This document shows, in pieces, positions 25,967 to 35,296 of a stretch of DNA of 41,332 nucleotides; positions within the stretch are counted from its first letter, which is position 1, and each line of letters starts with the position of its first letter. The position numbers and the translations under genes were made by a program. This stretch comes from Gemmatimonadota bacterium (GTDB lineage: Bacteria > Gemmatimonadota > Gemmatimonadetes > Gemmatimonadales > GWC2-71-9), in contig VGVQ01000027.1 of assembly GCA_016874005.1 (NCBI GenBank), positions 1 through 41,332 on the forward strand, written 5' to 3'. The notes under the pieces are model-generated. The model saw only the letters and a program-made list of their open reading frames with translations, did no database searches and was not told where the DNA came from.

Positions 25967-27334
25967 TCAGCGGACCAGGGCCTGATAGACCATGACCGGG
26001 AACCGCTGATTGAGCCCGGTGCTGTCGGGTCCCCAGGTCTGCCGGTAGATCAGCGCGACGATGCCGTTGGTCGGGTCCACCCAGTACCTGGTCCCCAGCG
26101 CCCCACCCCATGCGAACGAGCCGGGCGGGTCCGGCTCGTGCCGGTAGCTCGCGGCGGTCGAGACCGAGAAGCCCAAGCCGAACTTGCGACCGACCGCGTC
26201 GATGTCGATCGGCCCGGTCTGATCGCTGGTCATCATCTTGACGGTGTTGGGGCTCAGGAACCGGATCCCGTTGTACTCGCCGCCGTTGAGCATCATTTGG
26301 AGGAACACGGCGTAATCCCGGAGCGTCGAGGAGAGGCCGCCGCCTCCGCCGAAATACACCTTCGAGTCGGTGGCGTAACCGAGCGACAGGCTATCGGCGA
26401 TCGGAATGAACGGCGCGAAGCGGAGGATCCGCTCCTGCGACACCACCCCGGTGCTGTCGATCCGGAAGAAGTTGGCGACCCGGCCCGCCTTGTCCGCCGG
26501 GACGTTGAAGTAGGTGTCCCGCATGCCGAGCGGCTGAAAGAGCCGGGTTCGGAGGAACTCGTCCAGGGTCTGGCCGGACCACACCTCGACCAGGTGGCCG
26601 AGCACGTCGACGCTGAAGCCGTAGGTGTAGCGCTCGCCCGGCTGGTGCATCAAGGGGACTCTCGCCATCCGGGGAACGGCGTCGGCCAGGCGCTCCCCGT
26701 TGCCATCGACGCCGAAGGTATGGTGGACGGTGATGCCCTCCTTGTGGTAGAGCTGCCGAGCGCCGCCTAACGGGTAGCTCAACCCGGCGGTGTGGCTCAG
26801 GAGCTCTCGAACGGTGGGCGGCCGGGTGGCCGGCACCAGCGTCGTGTCGCCCTTGGCGCTCACGGCCAGGACCATGGGCTTGGCGAAGGCCGGGAGGAAC
26901 TTGGCGATGGGATCGTCGAGGACGAACTTGCCCTCCTCGTAGAGCATCATCGCCGCGACGCTGGTGATCGCTTTCGACTGCGAGGCGATCCGGAAGATCG
27001 CGTCGGTTCGAAGCGGCGTCTTGGCGGCCAGGTCGTCGTACCCCCGGGCCCGGTGGTACACCACCGTGCCGTGCCGGGCGATCAGCGCGGCCGCCCCCGC
27101 CATCTTGCGCTGGGCGATGAGGGTGTCCATCAGGGTGTCGAGCCGCGCCAGGCGGGCCGAGGAAAACCCCACCGTTTCCGGCGTCCCGTCGAGGAGCACC
27201 GGGAGCCGACCCTGGTCGGTCGGCGGCGCGCAGCCCACGGCGAGGACCGCGATCGCGGTCCCCGCGGCCCGGGCCAGGCGCCGGCCGGGCGGCGCCGTCA
27301 ATCTGCCTAACGTCGGCGGATCGGCCCTGGTCAT
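25967..27334 (-). CDS. Class C beta-lactamase-like serine hydrolase, lipoprotein
   Basis: 455 residues. A signal sequence with lipobox LAVG-Cys35 suggests a membrane-anchored periplasmic protein. The S-x-x-K motif is Ser118-Gln-Ser-Lys121 (RIASQSKAIT). YTYGFS lies at the position of the Tyr-x-Asn motif. Other family parts: VRELLSHTAGLSYPLGG, YSVDVLGHLVEVWSGQTL-like FSVDVLGHLVEVWSGQTLDEFL, and the C-terminal WGGALGTRYWVDPTNG. It belongs with esterases or D-aminopeptidases of the beta-lactamase family; the substrate is unknown. ATG 27334 overlaps the S9 peptidase stop upstream, so the two are co-transcribed. Octamers at 26765 and 27305. Confidence 0.9.
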   Translation of the reverse strand: MTRADPPTLGRLTAPPGRRLARAAGTAIAVLAVGCAPPTDQGRLPVLLDGTPETVGFSSARLARLDTLMDTLIAQRKMAGAAALIARHGTVVYHRARGYDDLAAKTPLRTDAIFRIASQSKAITSVAAMMLYEEGKFVLDDPIAKFLPAFAKPMVLAVSAKGDTTLVPATRPPTVRELLSHTAGLSYPLGGARQLYHKEGITVHHTFGVDGNGERLADAVPRMARVPLMHQPGERYTYGFSVDVLGHLVEVWSGQTLDEFLRTRLFQPLGMRDTYFNVPADKAGRVANFFRIDSTGVVSQERILRFAPFIPIADSLSLGYATDSKVYFGGGGGLSSTLRDYAVFLQMMLNGGEYNGIRFLSPNTVKMMTSDQTGPIDIDAVGRKFGLGFSVSTAASYRHEPDPPGSFAWGGALGTRYWVDPTNGIVALIYRQTWGPDSTGLNQRFPVMVYQALVR

Positions 27335-29382
27335 GGTACCGGGGCGCTCGACTTCTTGTAGGTTTGGAACCACTTTTCCCGGAACGAAATGGTATGGAGG
27401 AAGTTGGACGGGCGATTGAAATAGGCGTGCCATTCGTCTTGGAGCCGGACCATCACCGTGGGCACCTGCCGCATCTTGAGGGCGGCGTAATACTCCTCGG
27501 TCTGGGGCATCGGGGTCCGAAGGTCCCCTTCGGGGGTGAGCAGCATGGTCGGGGTCTTCACGTTGCCGACGTACATCAGCGGCGAACGGCGAAGGTGCTC
27601 GGACGGGTCTTCCCAGGGCAGCTTGGCGAAGTTGCGATACCAGCCAGCCCCGTCGGTGGTCCCCACGAAGGAAAGCCAGTTGATCACCGGGCACTCCGAC
27701 GAGGCGGCCGCGAAGCGATCAGTGTGGCCGACCACCCACGCGGTCAACACCCCGCCGCCGCTGCAGCCGTAGACGAACATGTTGTTGGTGTCGACGTAGC
27801 CACGCTTGATGACGGTATCGACGCCGGCCATCAGGTCGTCGTAGTCCTTGCCGGGATAGGCGTTCTTGATGGCGTTGCCGAAGGCGCTCCCGTACCCCGA
27901 ACTCCCCCGAGGATTGGTGAACAGGACCAGGTACCCCATCCCCGCGTAGATCTGCCATTCCCACCACATGAAGGTGAGCGAACTGGCATACATGCTGTGC
28001 GGGCCGCCGTGAATGGCCAGCATCAGCGGGTACTTCTTCCGGGGATCGAAGTCGGGCGGCTTGACGACCCAGCCCTGGACCCGGAGTCCTTCGACCGAGG
28101 GATACCAGATTTCTTCGAGGCTGCCGAGTCGCTTGCCGGTCAAGATATCGCCGTTGAGGTCGGTGACCCGTTTGACCGCGGGGGCTGGCGCCTTGAGGTC
28201 GATGACGGCGATGTCGCCGGGCTGGGTGAAGGTGCTTTGGATCAGCGCGGCGGTCCCGTTCGGGGCCAGGCTCAGGCCGGTGAGAACCTGATCGGCGGTG
28301 GTCAGCCGCCGGGGCTCACCACCGGCGACGCTCGCGAAGAAGAGTTGGGCCTGCCCGCGGTCTTGGGCGATGAAGTAGAGGCCCGACCCGTCGGGTGCCC
28401 AGGCGACGTTCTCGGCGCTGCGGTCGAGAGAGCCATCGACCTGCCGCGGGTTCGAGCCGTCGATGCCCATCAGGTACAGCTTGTTGGCGATGTAGGTGTC
28501 GTCGGTCCAGTCGTGGCCCTGATAGGCGACCAACCTGCCGTCGGGCGAGACCACCGGGCCGCCGTCGGGCCCCTTGCGGGTGGTGAGCTGCCGGACGGTC
28601 TTGGTGGCGACCGACACGGCATAGATATCGGACTCCCGCCAGGTGTTGTCGGCGTTCGGGACCCGGTTCGCGCCGAAGAGAATCTCCCGTCCGTCCCTGC
28701 TCCAGGCCAGTTGCCCGTGATTCCAGGGACCGTCGGTGAGCTGCACCGACGTCCCGCCGGTGGCCGGGACGACGAAGATCTGACTCCGCCCCAGATCGGT
28801 GTATCCGGCCCAATCGGCGCGGTAGGGATAGCGATCGATGACCTTCGGCGGTGGGGCCCACTGGGCGCCGGCCGGCTTGCCGGGCAGCGCGGTGCTCCAC
28901 TTCGACGGCTCAGGTACCATCGCGGTGTAGGCAATCCACCGGCCCTCCGGCGACCAGGCCAGGTTCCCGGCCCCGGTTTCGACCCGGGTGATCTGCGAGG
29001 TGGCCCCCTCGGCGTCCATGTACCGCACGAAGATCTGGGCGCCAGCGGGCTCCCCTTGTTTGACGAAGGCGAGCCGGGTCCCGTCCGGTGACCACTTGTG
29101 CCCGCCGGCATCGACCAGCCACCGGTTCCTGGTGCCGTCGGCGTTGATCAGCCAGATCGCCTGTCGCCACCGATCGGACATCTTGTCGACCCACCACCGG
29201 GAATAGGCGATCTGCTTGCCGTCCGGCGAGATCTCGGGGCCGCCGCCCCGGAAGAAGTCGCGGGGCGCCTCGGCCTCGAGGTAGTCTTCCATGGTGAGCC
29301 GGTTGGCCACCGGGGTCTGGGCCACCAGCAGCCCCGCGCCTGCCGCGAGGGCGGCGCTCGTCAACACTGTGGTACGACGCAT
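27331..29382 (-). CDS. Secreted S9 family peptidase (acylaminoacyl-peptidase-like)
   Basis: 683 residues. Signal peptide MRRTTVLTSAALAAGAGLLVAQ. The N-terminal propeller has SPDGKQIAYSRW, SPDGTRLAFVKQG, SPEGRWIAY, SPDGRLVAY repeats. The catalytic domain begins near GWVVKPPDFDPRKKYPLMLAIHGGPH. Ser541 is in YGCSGGG, Asp in TPEGDLRTPMPQTE and His in LQDEWHAYFNRPSN. The odd Cys before the nucleophile (usually Trp or Gly) is seen in some family members. Transcribed with the serine hydrolase lipoprotein behind it, suggesting a shared role in peptide or D-amino-acid peptide degradation outside the cytoplasm (inference). Confidence 0.93.
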   Translation of the reverse strand: MRRTTVLTSAALAAGAGLLVAQTPVANRLTMEDYLEAEAPRDFFRGGGPEISPDGKQIAYSRWWVDKMSDRWRQAIWLINADGTRNRWLVDAGGHKWSPDGTRLAFVKQGEPAGAQIFVRYMDAEGATSQITRVETGAGNLAWSPEGRWIAYTAMVPEPSKWSTALPGKPAGAQWAPPPKVIDRYPYRADWAGYTDLGRSQIFVVPATGGTSVQLTDGPWNHGQLAWSRDGREILFGANRVPNADNTWRESDIYAVSVATKTVRQLTTRKGPDGGPVVSPDGRLVAYQGHDWTDDTYIANKLYLMGIDGSNPRQVDGSLDRSAENVAWAPDGSGLYFIAQDRGQAQLFFASVAGGEPRRLTTADQVLTGLSLAPNGTAALIQSTFTQPGDIAVIDLKAPAPAVKRVTDLNGDILTGKRLGSLEEIWYPSVEGLRVQGWVVKPPDFDPRKKYPLMLAIHGGPHSMYASSLTFMWWEWQIYAGMGYLVLFTNPRGSSGYGSAFGNAIKNAYPGKDYDDLMAGVDTVIKRGYVDTNNMFVYGCSGGGVLTAWVVGHTDRFAAASSECPVINWLSFVGTTDGAGWYRNFAKLPWEDPSEHLRRSPLMYVGNVKTPTMLLTPEGDLRTPMPQTEEYYAALKMRQVPTVMVRLQDEWHAYFNRPSNFLHTISFREKWFQTYKKSSAPVP

Positions 29383-29536
29383 CGTGGTTTCCCTCGGTTG
29401 GCTCGCTGTTACCCTGAAGGTAGCCCGACGTCGGAGCCGCGCCAGTTGGGCGCCAAGCGAGGTTGGCCGACCCTACCGCGAGCGACCGGAACGAGCGAGC
29501 TTCTCGCACTGACCGCCCAACCAGAACCGGCCTCCC

Positions 29537-30613
29537 ATGACCGTTCCCCGCACCGAACCCCTCGCCGTGGGCCTGATCGGGCTCGGCAACGTCGCCCTCG
29601 CCCACCTCGAGGGGTACCGACAGCTCACCGAGATCCGGGTGGTCGCCGGCGCCGACCCCCGCGCCGAACGCACCACCGAGATGGCGGCCCGGTTCGGGTT
29701 TCGTGGCTACCTCGACTACCAGGAGATGCTCGAGCGAGAGCGGCTCGACCTGGTCTCTGTCCTCTCGACGGTAGCGACCCATCCGGCCGCGGTCATCGCG
29801 GCCGCCCGGCGTCGGTTGCCGGTGCTGTGCGAGAAACCGCTCGCGCTGACGCTGGCCGACGCCGACCTGATGATCGCGGCGTGCCGGTCCGCCGGGGTCC
29901 CGCTGTTCTACGCGGCGTCCTACCGCTTCCTGGAACCGGTGGTAAAGGCTCGGGAGTTGATTCAGGCCGGCGCGATCGGCGAGGTGCGCCTGTTGCTCGA
30001 GACCATGATCGGCACGACCGGTCCCTCCGGATATCACGACATGGGCCCCCACCACTACCCGCCAGGGGGGCCCGGCGGATCCGGCAACGGGCTGATGGAT
30101 CACGGAATCCACCTGGTCGACGTGTTCGGCTGGTTGATCGGAAGCGAGGTCGAAAGCGCGACCGGGGCAGGCCAGATCTCGGGCGAGGCCCCGAGGCCGG
30201 AACACCTCACGATCCGGTTCCGGTCGGGTGCGGTCGGTCACTTGATCTACGACGACGCGACCTGGCCGGCGGACCTGCCCGCCGAGGGGGCGTTCAGTTG
30301 GGCCCCCACCTGGGACGAGGTCGCCGCGGGCCAGGGAATCGGCCGAGGCGGGATATGGCAGCAGCACCCCGGGAGTATCAGGGTACATGGTACGTTAGGA
30401 TCGCTCCGAATCTTCCACTACGCCAATCAGCTCTTCCTCCGGACCGCCCGGGGTATCGAGCAGATCCGGGTGGCCGATCGGCCGATGCCGGCACAGTTCG
30501 CCGCGGAGCTGGCCTCGTTCGCGGCAAGCATCCGGGCCGGGGGGCCGGCGGCGGTACCGGGCGAGGTCGGTCGGGCCGCCCTGGCTACGGTGTTGGCGGC
30601 CTATTCGCGGTAG
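29537..30613 (+). CDS. Gfo/Idh/MocA-family oxidoreductase
   Basis: 358 residues. N-terminal NAD(P)-binding motif LAVGLIGLGNVALAHLEGY, the family's signature LCEKPLALTLADADLMI (the catalytic-type Lys in EKP), and the second-domain motif NGLMDHGIHLVDVFGWLIG with its candidate catalytic His. The family oxidises sugars, inositol or related polyols; the substrate is not indicated. It stands alone between divergent and convergent neighbours, 154 bases from the S9 peptidase start. It has a variant octamer, CGTTAGGA, at 30393. Confidence 0.92.
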   Translation: MTVPRTEPLAVGLIGLGNVALAHLEGYRQLTEIRVVAGADPRAERTTEMAARFGFRGYLDYQEMLERERLDLVSVLSTVATHPAAVIAAARRRLPVLCEKPLALTLADADLMIAACRSAGVPLFYAASYRFLEPVVKARELIQAGAIGEVRLLLETMIGTTGPSGYHDMGPHHYPPGGPGGSGNGLMDHGIHLVDVFGWLIGSEVESATGAGQISGEAPRPEHLTIRFRSGAVGHLIYDDATWPADLPAEGAFSWAPTWDEVAAGQGIGRGGIWQQHPGSIRVHGTLGSLRIFHYANQLFLRTARGIEQIRVADRPMPAQFAAELASFAASIRAGGPAAVPGEVGRAALATVLAAYSR

Positions 30614-30631
30614 CGGACCAGGCAGGCCGAC

Positions 30632-31450
30632 CTAACGACAGCTGCCGTCGGCACCGACCGCGCTGACGGAGGCGTTGATCGCCACATCGGTGCCGGCGGG
30701 CCCCATCCTGGCGACACCCTGAATCCGTCCGATCAGGGTCAGACTATCGAGTTGTTTGACGGTGACCACCCCGGTCGCGAACGGCAACGGCACCGCCGGG
30801 TCGCCGCCGAGCCGGATGGAACCGCGACCGCTGCCGGCTCGGCCGAGCGGAAAGCTGCCGAGCCGAAAACGGGTACCTGGCGCCACGACCTGGACCTCGA
30901 GCCGCTGGCCCCCGGTGGGGTCGACCAGGAGAAGGCGAGGGCCATCCGGACCACACCTGAAATTCACCGCGCCGCGGGCCGGGACATCGGGCGCCCCATC
31001 GATCGCGACAACGTAGGCACCGGTCGGCAGGGCATCGACCAAATGGACCGTGGCGGTCCCGGCGCCACCGGCGCTCGCCAGCAGCTGGCCGGAGTATCGC
31101 TCCGGACCGCCGGCCGCGTTCAGCCGCCCGAGCCCTGTTCCGTCGTCGAAAAGGAGGTCGAGGTCGAGGCGCTGGCTGTCCGCGGTTCCCTGCCCTCGAA
31201 CGAACCGTAGCGACGGGCGGTTCGGGAGTTGGGCCCAGCCGCCGACCAGACTCACCGGACCCGAGCCGACGATCAGCCCGATCACGGTCGGGCCCAGCGG
31301 GCCATCGACCGTCGCCAGGAGGTGCCGGCTGGGCTGATTGGGGCCCGAGGGCGGGCCGGCACAGGCCACCAGCCCGATCGACACGGCGATCGCGGCGACT
31401 CGGACCGCGGACGCGCGGTTGCCGGTTCCGGTTGCCGCAGGGCGTGTCAT
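30632..31450 (-). CDS. Putative lipoprotein of unknown function
   Basis: 272 residues. Hydrophobic leader with lipobox LVA-Cys30 (IAVSIGLVACAGPP). The mature part is rich in Gly, Val and short beta-like segments (GAYVVAIDGAPDVPARGAVNFRCGPDG, VKQLDSLTLIGRIQGVARMGP), suggesting beta-sandwich domains. I do not recognise a family. It ends in a TAG within a one-mismatch octamer (30630-30637) and is convergent with the Gfo/Idh gene, 18 bases away. Confidence 0.65.
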   Translation of the reverse strand: MTRPAATGTGNRASAVRVAAIAVSIGLVACAGPPSGPNQPSRHLLATVDGPLGPTVIGLIVGSGPVSLVGGWAQLPNRPSLRFVRGQGTADSQRLDLDLLFDDGTGLGRLNAAGGPERYSGQLLASAGGAGTATVHLVDALPTGAYVVAIDGAPDVPARGAVNFRCGPDGPRLLLVDPTGGQRLEVQVVAPGTRFRLGSFPLGRAGSGRGSIRLGGDPAVPLPFATGVVTVKQLDSLTLIGRIQGVARMGPAGTDVAINASVSAVGADGSCR

Positions 31451-31472
31451 CGTCCCCGTCTCGGGCGTTTCG

Positions 31473-31868
31473 TCACCTTTTCGGGTCCAGTCGCCGTCGT
31501 TTCACGGTCGGCTTGGGCCCGGTCGCGGCACCCGGCACCTTGACCTTGCCCGCGCGGGCCACGCCCACCGCCGATTCCCGCCACTGTGCCAGGGCGTCGC
31601 GATCCTCGAGAATATCGGCCGGCACCTGATAGTAGCCCTCCATCGTCTTGCCGTTCTTGAACGGGTCGAAGGCGGCGCTGCCGAGCGCTCGGAATCGGGG
31701 TCGGGTCGCGTCGTCGACCTTGAAGTAGAGGCAGTCGTCGTCGATCAGGGCGAAGAAAGCGCCGTCCCAATAGATGCCGACCCCGCCGAACATCGGCCGG
31801 AAGGTGGCGCGCTTGGGGCCGTCGAGCTGCTCGGCGACGAAGGCGCGGAACGACGCGGAAACCGCCAT
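31473..31868 (-). CDS. TfoX N-terminal-domain protein
   Basis: 131 residues from ATG 31868. It carries the TfoX_N fold: FRPMFGGVGIYWDGAFFALIDDDCLYFKVDDATRPRF and a C-terminal FKNGKTMEGYYQVPADILED stretch, then a basic tail. Full TfoX/Sxy proteins regulate competence genes and have a second domain, missing here; single-domain versions are widespread and of unknown role. The start was chosen because the family begins just after it; longer in-frame extensions run into the phosphotransferase gene. Confidence 0.88.
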   Translation of the reverse strand: MAVSASFRAFVAEQLDGPKRATFRPMFGGVGIYWDGAFFALIDDDCLYFKVDDATRPRFRALGSAAFDPFKNGKTMEGYYQVPADILEDRDALAQWRESAVGVARAGKVKVPGAATGPKPTVKRRRLDPKR

Positions 31869-31924
31869 GACAACGCTCCAGATGCGGCCCGGCCCTGGCG
31901 AGCGCCGGGTCCTGATAACAGGGC

Positions 31925-33007
31925 CTACGACTCCCGCCGAGCGATGCTCCAGCCCATCTCGGCAAGATCCCGAGCCCGACGACCGGCATCTTCCGCCTGG
32001 GGGCTCGCGGCCGTTCCCTCTCGGGCCCGCTTGAGGACGCCCTGTAAGATGGCGGCGATGCGGAACAGGTTGTAGGCCAGGTAGAATCCCCACCGGGTGG
32101 CCGCCTCGACCGGATCCCGGCCAGTGCGGCGGCAATAGGCGGCCCGGTACTCGGCCTCGGACGGAATCCCGAGCGCGGCGAGGTCGAGCCCGCCGATGCC
32201 ACGAAAGGCTCCGGGCGGCACGTGCCAGGAGGTACAGTGATAGGAGAAGTCGGCCCAGGCGCTGCCTAACGTCGCGAGCTCCCAGTCGAGCACCGCCCGG
32301 ATGACCGGCCGGTCCGGTGCGAAGATCAGGTTATCCAGGCGATAGTCGCCGTGGACCACCCGGGGCTCTTCCTCCGGGGGAATCCGGCTCGGAAGCCACT
32401 CGATCAGCCGGTCCATCGCCTCGATCGGCTCGGTGATCGAGGCCTGGTACTGCTTGGTCCACCGGGCGATCTGCCGGGCGAAGTAGTTTCCCGGCTTCCC
32501 GAAGTCTCCCAATCCCACGGTGGCCGGATCGAGCCGGTGGAGCACCGCGATCACTCGATTCATCTCGTCGTAGATCGCGGTCCGCTCGGTGGGGCTCGCG
32601 CCGGGGAGATCCTGCTGCCACAAGACCCGTCCCTCGACCTCGTCCATGATGAAGAAGGCTCGCCCGATGACGGCCTCGTCCTCGCAGACGGCATGGACTC
32701 GGGGGACCGGGACCTCGGTCTCGGCCAAGGCCGCCATGACGCGGTATTCACGCTCGACCGTGTGAGCCGATGGCAGCAACTGGGCGGCCGGGGCGGGCTT
32801 GGTCCGCATCACGTAGCGGCGCGAGGGCGTGGTCAGGCGGTAGGTCGGGTTGGACTGGCCACCGCGGTATTGCTCGGCGGTCAGGGGACCCTGGAAGCCA
32901 GCGACCTTCCGAGACATCCACTCGGCCAGGGCGGCGAGATCGACGCGATGGCGCTCGGCGACCGGTTTGGTCCCGATGAACTCGGCGAACGGGTTGGGGC
33001 TCGTCAT
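31925..33007 (-). CDS. APH/ACAD10-like phosphotransferase
   Basis: 360 residues from ATG 33007 (MTSPNPFAEF). Aminoglycoside-phosphotransferase-like kinase fold. Nucleotide-binding segment RYVMRTKPAP with the conserved Lys, catalytic loop VVHGDYRLDNLIFAP, and metal-binding VLDWELATLGSAWADF. It resembles the bacterial proteins related to the kinase domain of human ACAD10/11, which act on hydroxyacyl-CoA or similar small molecules, rather than resistance enzymes. Lies 34 bases after PNP in the same direction. Octamer at 32264. Confidence 0.9.
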   Translation of the reverse strand: MTSPNPFAEFIGTKPVAERHRVDLAALAEWMSRKVAGFQGPLTAEQYRGGQSNPTYRLTTPSRRYVMRTKPAPAAQLLPSAHTVEREYRVMAALAETEVPVPRVHAVCEDEAVIGRAFFIMDEVEGRVLWQQDLPGASPTERTAIYDEMNRVIAVLHRLDPATVGLGDFGKPGNYFARQIARWTKQYQASITEPIEAMDRLIEWLPSRIPPEEEPRVVHGDYRLDNLIFAPDRPVIRAVLDWELATLGSAWADFSYHCTSWHVPPGAFRGIGGLDLAALGIPSEAEYRAAYCRRTGRDPVEAATRWGFYLAYNLFRIAAILQGVLKRAREGTAASPQAEDAGRRARDLAEMGWSIARRES

Positions 33008-33041
33008 CGAACCGGCCCGGGATCGCGGGTTGGAACCGCGA

Positions 33042-33935
33042 TCAAGCCGACGGATCCTCGAGCGCCCCGACGACACCCTCGATCAATCGACCCAGCGAGG
33101 CCCCGGTCCTCCCGGCGATCTCCATCACCTCGGCATGGGAGAGCGGAGCCCCGCTGTAGCCGGCGGCGGCGTTGGTGATGGTCGAGAAGCCGAGGCAGCG
33201 AATGCCCAGCGCCCGCGCCGCGATGACTTCCACCACGGTCGACATCCCGACCGCATCGGCGCCTAACGCGGCCAGCATCCGGATTTCGGCGGGAGTCTCG
33301 TACGAGGGACCGAGCAGCCCGGCGTAGACCCCCTCGGCGAGCGGCGTCCCCTGCTCCGCGGCGACCCGTTTCGCGAGGGCCCGCAGTCCGGGATCGTAGG
33401 CCGTGGTCATATCGGGGAACCGGGTCTCGTTGGGGCGGACCGGGCCTTCCAGCGGCGACCGGCCGGTGAGGTTGAGCTGGTCGCCGATCGTCATGATGGT
33501 CCCGGGTCCAAAGCTCCGGTTGACGCCACCCGCCGCGTTGGTCACGATCAGGGTTCGGACTCCCAGGGCGGCGAAGACTCTGACCGGAAAGGCCGCGACC
33601 GCCGCGCTATGGCCCTCGTACATGTGGAACCGGCCGCTCTGGGCGAACACCCCCCTCCCGCCGAGCTGACCGATGACCAGCTCGCCCTTGTGGCCCTCTA
33701 CGTTGGGCTGATGGAAGCCGGGAATGTCACGGTACTGGACGCTGATCGGGTGCTGGAGCCGGCCGGTCAGGTGCCCCAACCCCGACCCGAGCACCAGGGC
33801 CACTGGCCCGGGGGCCGATCGGCCCGCGTTGACGAGCTCATAGGGAAATCCCCAGCTCCGCCGGTCGGCGGACCGACTGAACGCTTCGAGAATGGCACTG
33901 GCGGCGGCTTTGACGTCGGCCGGGGCCCCGTTCAC
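33042..33935 (-). CDS. Purine nucleoside phosphorylase
   Basis: Phosphorolytic cleavage of inosine/guanosine to base plus ribose 1-phosphate. 297 residues, trimeric PNP type. Motifs: VLGSGLGHLTGRL, HKGELVIGQLGG, QSGRFHMYEGH, VTNAAGGVN, GPSYETPAEIRMLAALGADAVGMSTVVEVIAAR and FSTITNAAAG. The late Asn/Ser region is consistent with 6-oxopurine specificity. GTG 33935 overlaps the transporter stop (GTGA). Part of the nucleoside operon. Octamer at 33261. Confidence 0.94.
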   Translation of the reverse strand: MNGAPADVKAAASAILEAFSRSADRRSWGFPYELVNAGRSAPGPVALVLGSGLGHLTGRLQHPISVQYRDIPGFHQPNVEGHKGELVIGQLGGRGVFAQSGRFHMYEGHSAAVAAFPVRVFAALGVRTLIVTNAAGGVNRSFGPGTIMTIGDQLNLTGRSPLEGPVRPNETRFPDMTTAYDPGLRALAKRVAAEQGTPLAEGVYAGLLGPSYETPAEIRMLAALGADAVGMSTVVEVIAARALGIRCLGFSTITNAAAGYSGAPLSHAEVMEIAGRTGASLGRLIEGVVGALEDPSA

Positions 33936-35296
33936 GAGAGCATCCCGGCGAGCGAGGCTGACGTGAACGCGGCCAGGTTGCCCGCGATCATCGCCTTCAA
34001 ACCGAACCGGGCGATCTCACCCCGGCGCTCGGGGGCGAGCCCACCGATCCCGCCGATCTGGATCGCGATCGAGGAAAAGTTGGCGAACCCGAGAAGCGCG
34101 TAGGTGAGGATGATGGCGCTCCGAGGCGACAGCGCGAGCGACCCGCCGAGATCGCCGGCGAATTGGGCGTACGCGACGAACTCGTTGATGGTGGTCTTGA
34201 GGCCGATCAGCGATCCGACGTAGGCGGTGTCCTGCCAGGGCACCCCCATGACCCAGGCGAGGGGCCGCAGCAAGGTGCCGAGGATCAGCTGGAGGCTCAG
34301 ATCGGGCATCCCAACCAGCCCACCGACCCAGCCGAGCAGGAAGTTGAGCAGCGCGACCAAGGCAATGAACGCCATCAACATCGCGGCGACGTTCAGGGCG
34401 AGTTGGAGGCCCTGGCCCGCGCCGCTCGCGGCTGCCTCGATGACGCTCTGATCGGTCTTTTGCACGACCAGCTCGAGAGAGCCCTTGGTCCTTGGGGTTT
34501 CGGTCTCCGGCATGATGATCTTCGAGAGGACCAGCCCGGCCGGCGCGTTCATGACGCTCGCGGCGAGCAAGTGGGCGGCGATGCCCGGAAAGGTCCCCGA
34601 GAGCATCCCGACGTAGGCGGCGAGTACCCCGCCGGCCACGGTGGCGAAGCCACCCACCATGACGGTGATCAGCTCGGACTTGGTCATGGTGCCCACGAAC
34701 GGCTTGATCAGGAGGGGGGCTTCGGTCTGGCCCAGGAAGATGTTGCCCGAGGCGGAAAGAGTTTCGGCGCCGGACGTGCCTAACGTCCGCTGCATCACCC
34801 AAGCCAGTCCCCTGACGATCCGCTGCATCACCCCGAGGTAATAGAGGACCGACATCAGCGCGGAAAAGAAGATGATGGTCGGGAGCACGTTGAACGCGAA
34901 GAACGCGCCAGTCTGGGCGATCAGGCCGGCGCTGGTGTCGACCGCGCCGCCCGGGCCCGGCGTTCCGACCGGCACCGTGGGCTGGACCAAGTTGCCGAAG
35001 ACGAACCGGGCCCCCTGCTCCTGGAACCGGAGCAGACCGGTGATGGCGTCGCCGATGGCCGCGAACACCGCTCGCCCGGCCGAGGTCTTGAGCACCACCA
35101 GCCCGAACACCGCCTGGAGCGCGAGGCCGGTGGCCACCAATCGCCAGTTGATCCGGCGGCGGTCGTAGCTCAAGAGCACCGCCAAGGCGAGCATCGTCGC
35201 GATGCCGAGCAGGCCGATGGCCCGTTCCGCGATCGACAGGTCGAGCCCCGCCCGGGCCTCCTCGAGCCGTTGGGCGGCGCTCTGCAGGAGAATCAT
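33932..35296 (-). CDS. Concentrative nucleoside transporter (CNT/NupC family)
   Basis: 454-residue membrane protein, a cation-coupled nucleoside importer. Family segments: NVLPTIIFFSALMSVLYYLGVMQ, SASGNIFLGQTEAPLLIKPF, GGFATVAGGVLAAYVGML, LLAASVMNAPAGLVLSKI, LKTTINEFVAYAQF, and SSIAIQIGGIGGLAPERR near the end. The ATG overlaps the adenosine deaminase stop, so import and breakdown are translationally coupled. Octamer at 34778. Confidence 0.94.
   Translation of the reverse strand: MILLQSAAQRLEEARAGLDLSIAERAIGLLGIATMLALAVLLSYDRRRINWRLVATGLALQAVFGLVVLKTSAGRAVFAAIGDAITGLLRFQEQGARFVFGNLVQPTVPVGTPGPGGAVDTSAGLIAQTGAFFAFNVLPTIIFFSALMSVLYYLGVMQRIVRGLAWVMQRTLGTSGAETLSASGNIFLGQTEAPLLIKPFVGTMTKSELITVMVGGFATVAGGVLAAYVGMLSGTFPGIAAHLLAASVMNAPAGLVLSKIIMPETETPRTKGSLELVVQKTDQSVIEAAASGAGQGLQLALNVAAMLMAFIALVALLNFLLGWVGGLVGMPDLSLQLILGTLLRPLAWVMGVPWQDTAYVGSLIGLKTTINEFVAYAQFAGDLGGSLALSPRSAIILTYALLGFANFSSIAIQIGGIGGLAPERRGEIARFGLKAMIAGNLAAFTSASLAGMLS

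Noticed and set aside
31925-33007. Aminoglycoside resistance gene
   Set aside because: The kinase fold is shared, but the sequence is closer to ACAD10-like housekeeping phosphotransferases and the neighbours are metabolic.
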